A stretch of 5,405 nucleotides of DNA from JBDTMC01 sp039934475 (lineage in GTDB: Bacteria; Acidobacteriota; Terriglobia; Bryobacterales; Bryobacteraceae), in the NCBI GenBank assembly GCA_039934475.1, contig JBDTMC010000522.1, forward strand, positions 1 through 5,405, read 5' to 3'. The notes beneath the pieces are model-generated. The model worked only from the letters and a program-made list of their open reading frames with translations. It was not told the DNA's origin and did no database searches. Each line of letters opens with the position of its first letter. The stretch's first letter is position 1. Shown in pieces: positions 1 to 5,405 of this stretch. The position numbers and the translations under genes are program-made.

Positions 1-1
1 G

Positions 2-1453
2 GGCCTCGTGAGTGATTCTCGGCACGTTCCTGGCGCTGGTGTGGCCGGGACCGTAGTCGCCATGTGGACCCTCAATTTCCTGGTGCTGGGGCTGAGCGGC
101 GGCGAACTGCACGAAGATCTCACGGTGCAGTTGGAATGGCCGGTACTCTTGTTTGCCCTCGGCTTATCGGTGCTCACTGGCCTGCTGTGCGGCATGTATC
201 CGGCTTGGGAAGCCGCGCGCTCCAGCGTCGCGACCACCCTCAAGGACGAAGCCGGCAACGTCTCCGCTAATACCTCCGCTGCCTTTACCCGCCGTTTTCT
301 GGTGTGCCTGCAAGTAGCCTTTTCGGCGCTGCTTCTCATTCCTACCGGTTTGTTTCTTAAGAGCCTGGTGAACCTGGTGCGGGTGGACCTGGGCATCCGC
401 TCTGAGAACGTCATCACGTTCGGAACTTCTCCGGAACTGAACGGCTACAAGCCGGCGCAGAGCCGGGCTTTCTTTGAGCGCGCCGAAGCCCAGTTGGCTG
501 CGATTCCAGGAGTGCAAAGCGTCACTGCCGCTCTGGTTCCGCTGATTGCCGGCAACAACTGGGGCAACAGCCTTTGGGTGGAGGGGTACACCCGCGATCC
601 GAAGGCCGAGAATAACTCGATGTTCAATATGGTGGGCGACGGCTACTTCGGCAAAATCGGGATGCCGTTGCTTTCCGGCCGCGAGTTCACTGATCGCGAC
701 ACGCAGGCAGGATCTAAAGTCGCCATCGTGAATGAGAGATGGGCGAAGATGTTTCTCGGTAACAAGAACCCAATTGGACGGCACTTCGGGCTCTCCGGTT
801 CGAAGACATTGGACATTGAAATTGTGGGCGTCGTGAAAGACGCCCATTACTCCGGCGTGAAGCAGGCTCCGCCCCGCGTGTACTTCATTCCCTACCGCCA
901 AAGTGAGGATGCGGGTTCCCTGAATTTCTACGTTCGTTCGTCATTGCCCCGCGAACAGGTGATGACCCAGATCCGCGCCGTAATGCGTTCCCTGGACCCG
1001 AACCTGCCGCTGGAAGGCATGAAGACACTCGACGAGCAGATCAAGCTCAACATTCGTTCAGACCGTCTGGTCCTGCAACTGGCAGCCGCTTTCGCCGTCC
1101 TCGCCACACTGCTCGCGATGCTGGGGTTATACGGCGTTATGGCGTACAACGTGGCGCGCCGGACGCGCGAGATCGGCATTCGAATGGCGTTGGGTGCGGA
1201 AGCGGCCCGCATTCGCGGGATGGTCATGCGCGAGGTAGCTTTGATCCTCGCGGTCGGCTTAGTCTTCGGCATCCCGCTCGCGCTCTCCGCCTCCAGGTTA
1301 GCCGAGAGTCAGCTGTTCGGCGTTAAGTCGTTCGACCCGATCGTAGTGGTATCCGCGACTTCGGCATTGGCTCTGGCGGCGGTGCTGGCGGGCTACATCC
1401 CTGCTCGCAAAGCGACTCGTATCGACCCCATGGTCGCCTTGCGCTACGAGTGA
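2..1453 (+). CDS. ADOP-type (MacB/FtsX-like) ABC transporter permease, 5'-truncated by the window
   Basis: Inner-membrane permease of the MacB/FtsX superfamily. Such proteins couple an ABC ATPase to mechanical work or export across the envelope; the substrate cannot be read here. Numbering from GTG at position 8, I see a hydrophobic segment at about 44-63 followed by the cytoplasmic boundary PAWEAARSSVATTLKDEAG, which closes a first FtsX domain. A new membrane helix follows at about 96-117, then a periplasmic MacB-like domain at about 125-345 (VDLGIRSENVITF, GREFTDRD, NPIGRHFG, IVGVVKDAHYSGV). A terminal FtsX domain covers about 353-481, with helices near 354-380, 408-428 and 444-463, the loop RRTREIGIRMALGA, and the ending PARKATRIDPMVALRYE. 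A finished first FtsX unit followed by a second periplasmic-plus-FtsX unit is the ADOP layout (usually about 800-900 residues). The frame is open to the window edge, so GTG 8 is probably not the true start. No ATPase gene is visible. The first ~13 codons look wrong for this family and may hold a frameshift. Confidence 0.9.
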   Translation, partial: GLVSDSRHVPGAGVAGTVVAMWTLNFLVLGLSGGELHEDLTVQLEWPVLLFALGLSVLTGLLCGMYPAWEAARSSVATTLKDEAGNVSANTSAAFTRRFLVCLQVAFSALLLIPTGLFLKSLVNLVRVDLGIRSENVITFGTSPELNGYKPAQSRAFFERAEAQLAAIPGVQSVTAALVPLIAGNNWGNSLWVEGYTRDPKAENNSMFNMVGDGYFGKIGMPLLSGREFTDRDTQAGSKVAIVNERWAKMFLGNKNPIGRHFGLSGSKTLDIEIVGVVKDAHYSGVKQAPPRVYFIPYRQSEDAGSLNFYVRSSLPREQVMTQIRAVMRSLDPNLPLEGMKTLDEQIKLNIRSDRLVLQLAAAFAVLATLLAMLGLYGVMAYNVARRTREIGIRMALGAEAARIRGMVMREVALILAVGLVFGIPLALSASRLAESQLFGVKSFDPIVVVSATSALALAAVLAGYIPARKATRIDPMVALRYE

Positions 1454-2559
1454 AGAGCGGCGTCGAGATCTGCCCAAAGATCGTCCGGGTGTTCCAGTCC
1501 GACTGAGATCCGCAGCAGGTTCTGCGGCACTTTCGTCTTCGGTCCTTCCACTGAGGCGCGGTGCTCAATCAGGCTATGCGTGCCGCCGAGGCTGGTAGCG
1601 CGGGTAAACAGTTTCGTTCGCGCAGCCACGCTCATGGCACAACCGCGCACCTGCACCGATAGCATGGCGCCGAACCCGCCGCTCATCTGTCGGGCTGCCA
1701 GGGCGTGCTGCGGGTGGGACGATAGACCCGGATAGTGGACCATCTCCACCGACGCATGGCCCTCCAGGCGTCTGGCCAAAGTCAAGGCATGCTCAGCTTG
1801 AGCGCGAACGCGGTAGGGCAGGGTATCGATTCCGCGCAGGGTCAGCCAGCAATCGAAAGGCGAGGGCGCTGCGCCGCCATACATCTGGATCTTGTGAACG
1901 CGCTCAAACAGGTAGTTATCATAGCGCGTGATCAGGGCGCCCCCGGTGACGTCGGAGTGCCCACCGAAATATTTCGTCGTGGAATGCATGACCATGTCGA
2001 TACCGAGGTCGAGCGGCCGCTGCAGGACCGGCGTGGTGAAGGTGGCGTCGCAGACGGTGATGGCATTCGCCTTCCGCCTGAGGTCGGCAATCGCCGCCAG
2101 ATCGGTAATCCGCAGCAAGGGGTTGGAAGGCGTCTCCACCCACAGCAGCCGTGTCGTCGGACGGATGGCAGCCTGGACAGCGTCCAGGTTTGTCATGTCT
2201 ACGTGCGTGACCTCCAGCGGCCACTTGCCGAAGACGTCTTCGGTGACGTGGCGCAGGCCATAGTAGACGTCATCAGGCACAAGCACATGGTCGCCGGGTT
2301 CCAGACCTTGCAGCAGCGCCGTGAGAACCGCCAGGCCTGACGAGAAGGCAAGGGCGCGGCGTCCGCCTTCCACAGCCGCCAGACACTGCTCCAGTGACGA
2401 GCGGTTGGGATTATCTTCGCGGCCATAAGAAAAGCCACGCCGGTACTCGCCGTCTTCATCTCGCAGAAACGTGGTCGAAAGATAGATCGGTTGTGCAATC
2501 GCGCCGGTAGCACAATCCGGCTTCCGGCCAACATGAACCGCCTGGGTCTCAAGTCGCAT
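1444..2559 (-). CDS. Cystathionine gamma-synthase/beta-lyase family PLP-dependent enzyme
   Basis: Cytosolic fold-type I PLP enzyme of the Cys/Met metabolism family (cystathionine gamma-synthase, cystathionine gamma- or beta-lyase, O-acetylhomoserine sulfhydrylase, methionine gamma-lyase). From ATG at 2559 it has 371 residues, near the family's usual 380-400. Visible family marks in this numbering: YGREDNPNR at about 46-53 (the Tyr/Arg pair that holds the cofactor phosphate of the neighbouring subunit), FSSGLA at about 72-77, DDVYYG at about 96-101 (active-site Tyr), WVETPSNPLL at about 140-149, CDATF at about 170-174 (Asp for the pyridine nitrogen), STTKYFGGHSDV with the Schiff-base Lys at about 196, and SLGGTHSLIEH plus LLRISVGLEHPDDL near the C-terminus (carboxylate-binding Arg). 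Family membership is secure; reaction specificity is not. ATG 2559 is preferred because MRLETQAVHVG is the typical N-terminus. An in-frame GTG at 2622 would add 21 unlike residues and lies inside a hairpin. No strong Shine-Dalgarno sequence is seen. The gene ends TAG, overlapping the permease by 10 bp. Confidence 0.93.
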   Translation of the reverse strand: MRLETQAVHVGRKPDCATGAIAQPIYLSTTFLRDEDGEYRRGFSYGREDNPNRSSLEQCLAAVEGGRRALAFSSGLAVLTALLQGLEPGDHVLVPDDVYYGLRHVTEDVFGKWPLEVTHVDMTNLDAVQAAIRPTTRLLWVETPSNPLLRITDLAAIADLRRKANAITVCDATFTTPVLQRPLDLGIDMVMHSTTKYFGGHSDVTGGALITRYDNYLFERVHKIQMYGGAAPSPFDCWLTLRGIDTLPYRVRAQAEHALTLARRLEGHASVEMVHYPGLSSHPQHALAARQMSGGFGAMLSVQVRGCAMSVAARTKLFTRATSLGGTHSLIEHRASVEGPKTKVPQNLLRISVGLEHPDDLWADLDAALHS

Positions 2560-2600
2560 ACCGACAAGTGTAATCCCGTGTGCATTCACTGCTAGGTGGG

Positions 2601-2628
2601 AGACCACGACAGGCTGTCGCACTGGTCT
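2601..2628 (-). promoter_or_regulatory. Imperfect inverted repeat / hairpin upstream of the PLP enzyme
   Basis: On the + strand AGACCA (2601-2606) pairs with TGGTCT (2623-2628), and CGACA (2607-2611) pairs with TGTCG (2615-2619). The loop is GGC, and CAC (2620-2622) is a three-base bulge on one side. This gives 11 base pairs starting about 42 bases upstream of the ATG at 2559. It could be an operator for a regulator of the PLP gene or a structure in its 5' untranslated RNA. It does not match a riboswitch class that I can recognise. The dyad is seen directly; its role is inferred. Confidence 0.4.
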
Positions 2629-2682
2629 AGTTGCCGATCTACTGTGGATCGATCGTGTCCTTTAATCCGTTCGAAAGCCGCT

Positions 2683-2688
2683 TATACC
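2683..2688 (+). promoter_or_regulatory. Weak -10-like element TATACC for the protease gene
   Basis: TATACC matches four of six bases of the sigma-70 -10 consensus and lies in one of the few AT-richer patches of the divergent intergenic region, about 100 bases before the protease ATG. No good -35 element is found at 16-18 bases spacing (CTTTAA at best). Treat it as a candidate only. Confidence 0.18.
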
Positions 2689-2770
2689 TATGAGTAATCC
2701 GAAAGCGATTCGCCAATCTGTTCGCAGGGATGGATGGCGACGAAATCTGAAAAACTCAGCCGACTCGATA

Positions 2771-2776
2771 AAAAGG
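2771..2776 (+). promoter_or_regulatory. Ribosome binding site (AAAAGG) of the protease gene
   Basis: AAAAGG ends 10 bases before ATG 2787, in an A-rich stretch. It supports this start over the in-frame ATG at 2835, which would also leave a usable signal peptide (MRLLAICLLPLTPQAFA) but has no clear purine-rich site in front of it. Confidence 0.5.
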
Positions 2777-2786
2777 TTCGAACAAA

Positions 2787-2885
2787 ATGAAATCCAATCG
2801 ATTTTCAGCCACTGTTCGCAATTTCGTGACGCCAATGCGTCTACTTGCTATTTGTCTTCTCCCTCTCACACCACAGGCGTTCGCC
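2787..2885 (+). other. Signal peptide of the metalloprotease
   Basis: Residues 1-33 have basic residues (K2, R5, R11, R18), a hydrophobic core at about 19-28 and an A-x-A box (A31, F32, A33) before SEEL. This fits signal peptidase I cleavage after residue 33. There is no lipobox cysteine at the cut, so secretion rather than lipoprotein anchoring is inferred. Confidence 0.75.
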
Positions 2886-5087
2886 AGCGAGGAGCTATCG
2901 CTGAGTCTACGCGAGACCGTGCGGCAAGCCGACGCGATTGCGCTGGGTACTGTCACGGCGAAACAGTCACGCTGGGGCGACGGGACGCGTCGTTGGATGG
3001 TGACCGACTTCAGCTTTTCAGTTGAACAAGTGATCTATAGCTCCGAACGAAATGGAGCAATCGCCCCGACGGTGTCTCTGACGTACTGGGGTGGCACGAT
3101 CAACGGCGAGACTCAGGCTATCAGCGACGTGCGTCTGCCCGCAATCGGGGAACGCCTTATCGTGATGCTAGGGCCGGATTGGGCCCGCCAAACAGGCTTC
3201 ACGCCGATCGTCGGCTTAAATCAGGGCTTGTTCGTGGTTGGCGCCGCGTCGGGCGGAGCGGAATCCGTTCGAGACGCGGCCGGTCTTACTTTGGCGCTGG
3301 GGTCTGACGGCCAAGTGTTGCGGCGTGCCAGCGCAGGGATGGCGCAGTCGCCGGACGTCAATCTGCCAGCGTTCTTGGGGTGGGTGTCGGCGAACATCGC
3401 AGCCATCAAGGCGGGCCCCTCGGAGCTGCCCGCATTCACGGCTCCTGGCGCACTTCGCGGCATTGCGAAGACGCCGTCGTTCTCCCGATCCGGAGCGCCC
3501 GCCGGCGTGTCGTCCCCGCGGATCGATCCGCCTGCGGCCGTTCCCACTGCCATACCTCTCGTTCCTCCGGTGGACAGCAGCAACCAGGGTGGAATCGCGC
3601 TTAATCGACCCGCTGTGAATCCAAACTTCAGCACCAGCCACCAGGCGCACCTCCCGATCGTCGTGAACAACTTTCCGGACAGCTTTGCGCCGTGGTCGCC
3701 CGAAGACGAATACCAGATGAGCAAGTGGAACTACTACGGGTCGGATGTCTTCCGCGTCTATACCACCCCCTCCGGCACCTATAGCTGGCCCGACGGCGTA
3801 TTTGATCTCGCCGGCTGGCCGAGTTCGTCGGATCTGATGGCAGTCTACGGCAGCGGCTGGGGTTCCACCACGATCGGCGTCACATTTCTTCGCTATGACA
3901 GCGGCGGATGGATCATCGAAGCGGACATCGCATTGAACCCTGCGTTCGGTTTCACTCTGGACGACGAGTGGGTCTACAACGGTTCGAGCGCGCAAGGCTT
4001 CCGGCAGGTGATGACTCACGAACTCGGCCACATGCACGGGCTCGATCACCAGTTCAACTTCCTCTCGGTCATGAACTACATGCCGTCGGCCTTCCGGTTC
4101 TTTGGAATTCCGTACATGGACGATGCGGCAGGCATTCGTTTCGAGTATTCTTCGAACGCGGTTCCGATTACCGATCTCGGTGTGTATCTCTACTACGAGT
4201 CGGGCTACCAAAGTGTTACCGACGCGACGTATCCGTCGAGCGTCGTCGCGGGCAATTCGATGACCGTGAACAACTATCACATTGAAAACGTCGGAACCAC
4301 CACGATTTCGACGCCGACGGTCGAGTGGTACCTGTCGGCGGCCCGAAACTACAACGGCTTCTATGTATACCTCGGCAGCACCACGTACAGTTCGTTGGCT
4401 CCGTTCACGTATTTCACGCCAAGCAGCGTCGCGGCGACATTCACGGTTCCCGCAAGCCTTGCTCCGGGAAATTATTACCTCGGCGCCTTCATCCGCAACG
4501 ACGCCGGTGCGGGCCAAAGTGGCTTTCCGTTCAGCAATAACTTCGCGTTCAGCCGTCTCACGACTCGGGTGGACGCGCCGCTCTTCACTCTGACTGTGAA
4601 CAAGATCGGCACCGGGATCGGCACCGTGACGAGCGCGCCAGGCGGAATCAACTGCGGCGCGACGTGTAGCGCTGCCTTCAGCCCCTCAACCAGTGTGACG
4701 TTGACAGCTGCGGCACTAGGTGGTTCGAGGTTCACCGGTTGGAGCGGGGAAGGCTGCAGCGGAACCGGAACCTGCGTCGTGAGCATGACCCAGGCGCGCA
4801 ACGTGACCGCGACATTCAACCTTCTGCGCTATAAGCTGACGGTGTCCAAGGCCGGCCCCGGCAGCGGCACCGTGACAAGTGCGCCGGCCGGCATCAACTG
4901 CGGTGCGACGTGTAGCGCCGCCTTCAATGCCTCAACCAGCGTGACGTTGACCGCTGCGGCAACAAGCAGTTCAAGATTCGCAGGCTGGAGCGGGGAAGGC
5001 TGCTCCGGTACCGGCACATGCTCAGTGACGATGAGTCAGGCCAGAAATGTCACTGCTACGTTCCGGCTGAAAAGGACACTGCCGTAA
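2787..5087 (+). CDS. Secreted matrixin-like metzincin protease with CARDB-like domain and twin C-terminal repeats
   Basis: Predicted exported zinc endopeptidase of 766 residues. Residues 1-33 look like a Sec signal peptide (basic start, hydrophobic core LLAICLLPLT, AFA before the cut). Residues about 36-200 form an N-terminal domain (ADAIALGTVTAKQSRWGDG, LTYWGGTINGE, GERLIVMLGP, IVGLNQGLFVV) like that preceding other bacterial matrixin-type proteases. Residues about 210-285 are a Pro/Ser/Ala-rich linker. The catalytic domain spans about 288-455, with HELGHMHGLDH at 411-421 (zinc ligands H411, H415, H421; catalytic E412) and the Met-turn SVMNYM at 427-432. Residues about 460-596 are a beta-rich, probably CARDB/Ig-like domain (ENVGTTTISTPTVEWYLS, LAPGNYYLGAFI). 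Residues 600-677 and 682-759 are two near-identical InlB-B-like repeats. The substrate is unknown. The mature chain has eight Cys, all in the repeats, so no cysteine switch is possible. No sortase, T9SS or PEP-CTERM signal is seen at the C-terminus. It appears monocistronic: upstream it is divergent from the PLP gene, and a GC hairpin follows it. Protease class is confident; the N-terminal domain's role is unknown. Confidence 0.92.
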   Translation: MKSNRFSATVRNFVTPMRLLAICLLPLTPQAFASEELSLSLRETVRQADAIALGTVTAKQSRWGDGTRRWMVTDFSFSVEQVIYSSERNGAIAPTVSLTYWGGTINGETQAISDVRLPAIGERLIVMLGPDWARQTGFTPIVGLNQGLFVVGAASGGAESVRDAAGLTLALGSDGQVLRRASAGMAQSPDVNLPAFLGWVSANIAAIKAGPSELPAFTAPGALRGIAKTPSFSRSGAPAGVSSPRIDPPAAVPTAIPLVPPVDSSNQGGIALNRPAVNPNFSTSHQAHLPIVVNNFPDSFAPWSPEDEYQMSKWNYYGSDVFRVYTTPSGTYSWPDGVFDLAGWPSSSDLMAVYGSGWGSTTIGVTFLRYDSGGWIIEADIALNPAFGFTLDDEWVYNGSSAQGFRQVMTHELGHMHGLDHQFNFLSVMNYMPSAFRFFGIPYMDDAAGIRFEYSSNAVPITDLGVYLYYESGYQSVTDATYPSSVVAGNSMTVNNYHIENVGTTTISTPTVEWYLSAARNYNGFYVYLGSTTYSSLAPFTYFTPSSVAATFTVPASLAPGNYYLGAFIRNDAGAGQSGFPFSNNFAFSRLTTRVDAPLFTLTVNKIGTGIGTVTSAPGGINCGATCSAAFSPSTSVTLTAAALGGSRFTGWSGEGCSGTGTCVVSMTQARNVTATFNLLRYKLTVSKAGPGSGTVTSAPAGINCGATCSAAFNASTSVTLTAAATSSSRFAGWSGEGCSGTGTCSVTMSQARNVTATFRLKRTLP
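4017..4049 (+). other. Metzincin zinc-binding site HExxHxxGxxH
   Basis: Residues 411-421 read HELGHMHGLDH, an exact fit to HExxHxxGxxH. It is followed eight residues after the third His by M429 in SVMNYM, the Met-turn position. All three zinc-binding His and the catalytic Glu are present, so the enzyme is predicted to be active. Confidence 0.93.
4584..4817 (+). repeat. C-terminal repeat unit 1 (78 residues, InlB-B-like)
   Basis: Encodes residues 600-677, from FTLTVNK to NVTATF, with landmarks GTVTSAP, GINCGATCSAAF, FTGWSGEGCSG and GTCVVSM. The four cysteines (623, 627, 657, 663) probably form two disulfides after export. The pattern, from LTV.K.G.GTVTS to GW.G.C.G...C..M...NVTATF, is that of the divergent InlB B-repeat family common at the ends of bacterial surface and secreted proteins. 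Confidence 0.85.
4830..5063 (+). repeat. C-terminal repeat unit 2 (78 residues, InlB-B-like)
   Basis: Encodes residues 682-759, offset by exactly 82 codons (246 bp) from unit 1 with no gaps. By hand alignment 62 of 78 residues are identical (about 79%) and roughly three quarters of the bases. The cysteines (705, 709, 739, 745) match unit 1 one for one. Many differences are silent codon changes, so the duplication is not very recent. Only the tail LKRTLP follows before the stop codon. Confidence 0.85.
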
Positions 5088-5115
5088 CTGTTGGTTCCAG
5101 ATCGCTTACTCGGAA

Positions 5116-5145
5116 GCCGGCCGGGATCCGTGGTCTCCGGCCGGC
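5116..5145. terminator. Strong GC hairpin after the protease gene, possible terminator
   Basis: GCCGGCCGG (5116-5124) pairs perfectly with CCGGCCGGC (5137-5145). A further G-U pair is possible, and the loop is about 10-12 bases. It begins 28 bases after the stop codon TAA. No run of T follows directly (the next, TTTT, is about 28 bases on), so it is not a classical intrinsic terminator. It may instead protect the mRNA 3' end or act with Rho. The stem is seen; the function is inferred. Confidence 0.45.
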
Positions 5146-5160
5146 AGGGTTGGCCAGTGC

Positions 5161-5188
5161 TTCACCTTGCCCTTTTAGGTGCTAGCCT
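5161..5188 (+). promoter_or_regulatory. Weak candidate promoter for the DUF4342 gene
   Basis: TTCACC (5161-5166) and TAGCCT (5183-5188) are spaced 16 bases apart, matching about four and three of six consensus bases. If real, transcription would start only a few bases before ATG 5198, giving a nearly leaderless message. This would fit the lack of a good Shine-Dalgarno sequence. The support is thin. Confidence 0.2.
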
Positions 5189-5197
5189 GGAATCGCC

Positions 5198-5405
5198 ATG
5201 AGTAACTTTCGCGTTGTATATGAAGAATTCAAGGTCTTCGGTAAAGACCTGGTTGATCGTGTCGGCCAATTGATCCACGAAGGCAACGTCCGGAAGATCA
5301 TCGTCAAGGACGACCACGGCAATACGTTTCTCGAAATTCCACTCACTGTGGCGACGGTGGGCGCGGTTGCGGTGCCCGTTTTAGCCGGCCTGGGAACCAT
5401 TGCCG
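5198..5405 (+). CDS. DUF4342 family protein, 3'-truncated by the window
   Basis: The frame opens at ATG 5198 and runs without a stop to the window edge, giving 69 codons. It starts MSNFRVVYEEFKVFGKDLVD and continues with LIHEGNVRKIIVKD, then GNTFLEIPLTVATVGAVAVPVLAGLGTIA. The order EEFKV.G..LV, LI.EGN.R.I.VK, G...LEIPLTV and a hydrophobic V/A/L/G segment is that of the DUF4342 family: small proteins of about 80-200 residues with a short charged N-terminal region and a probable membrane-contacting stretch. The biochemical function is not known to me. The coding frame differs from the antisense open frame on the other strand, which lacks any family likeness. Ribosome binding is weak (GGA about 6 bases before the ATG). 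It lies 110 bp after the protease stop, beyond a strong hairpin, so it is probably a separate unit. Confidence 0.85.
   Translation, partial: MSNFRVVYEEFKVFGKDLVDRVGQLIHEGNVRKIIVKDDHGNTFLEIPLTVATVGAVAVPVLAGLGTIA

Noticed and set aside
164..901. 245-codon open frame on the minus strand inside the permease
   Set aside because: It has no membrane or enzyme motifs and shadows a strong permease reading with the full C-terminal FtsX signature.
1735..2340. 201-codon open frame on the plus strand opposite the PLP enzyme
   Set aside because: Low-complexity Arg/Gln/Gly-rich translation with no recognisable domain, fully within a well-supported PLP gene on the other strand.
2560..2622. GTG start at 2622 for the PLP enzyme, adding 21 residues
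   Set aside because: The extension does not resemble the family, the GTG falls in the bulge of the hairpin, and no ribosome binding site precedes it. ATG 2559 gives the typical N-terminus.
2560..2786. SAM-type riboswitch upstream of the PLP enzyme
   Set aside because: I looked for the conserved cores of SAM riboswitches and saw none; only the simple hairpin at 2601-2628 is supported.
2690..3025. 111-codon plus-strand open frame starting in the intergenic region
   Set aside because: It runs out of frame into the protease gene, and its translation has no domain or compositional sign of coding.
3216..4517. Long open frame (433 codons) on the minus strand inside the protease gene
   Set aside because: It is very rich in Arg, Val and His with no family motif. 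It is the antisense shadow of a gene with clear signal peptide, zinc site and repeats.
5182..5400. 72-codon minus-strand open frame at the right edge
   Set aside because: It lies antisense to the DUF4342 reading, which has clear family motifs, and itself shows none.

Overview
The window holds four protein-coding genes, two of them cut by the window edges, and no RNA gene, mobile element or CRISPR array that I can see. It looks like a moderately GC-rich soil-type bacterium, most likely an acidobacterium (Solibacter/Bryobacter-like). The main reason is the permease at the left edge, whose MacB/FtsX-like layout with a second periplasmic domain matches the 'acidobacterial duplicated orphan permease' (ADOP) type. 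The large secreted metalloprotease with C-terminal repeats and the DUF4342 protein fit that setting but do not prove it.

Layout. (1) Positions 2-1453 (+) carry the C-terminal half or more of an ADOP-type permease. (2) Positions 1444-2559 (-) carry a PLP-dependent enzyme of the cystathionine gamma-synthase/beta-lyase family. It converges on the permease, and the two genes share 10 bp at their 3' ends. (3) Positions 2560-2786 are a divergent intergenic region with an imperfect hairpin (2601-2628) in front of the PLP gene and a purine-rich ribosome binding site in front of the next gene. (4) Positions 2787-5087 (+) encode a 766-residue secreted metzincin (matrixin-like) protease. Its parts are a signal peptide, an N-terminal domain of the kind found in bacterial matrixin-like proteins, a proline-rich linker, a catalytic domain with HELGHMHGLDH and a Met-turn, a beta-rich CARDB-like domain, and two tandem 78-residue cysteine-containing repeats. 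(5) Positions 5088-5197 are an intergenic gap with a very strong GC hairpin. (6) Positions 5198-5405 (+) are the first 69 codons of a DUF4342 protein, cut by the right edge.

The genes do not form an obvious pathway. The orientations (+, -, +, +) and gaps suggest independent transcription units: membrane transport, sulfur amino acid metabolism, extracellular proteolysis and a small conserved protein. I see no convincing new multi-gene system. The most interesting object is the protease: every cysteine of its mature form lies in the twin C-terminal repeats, so a cysteine-switch mechanism is ruled out.
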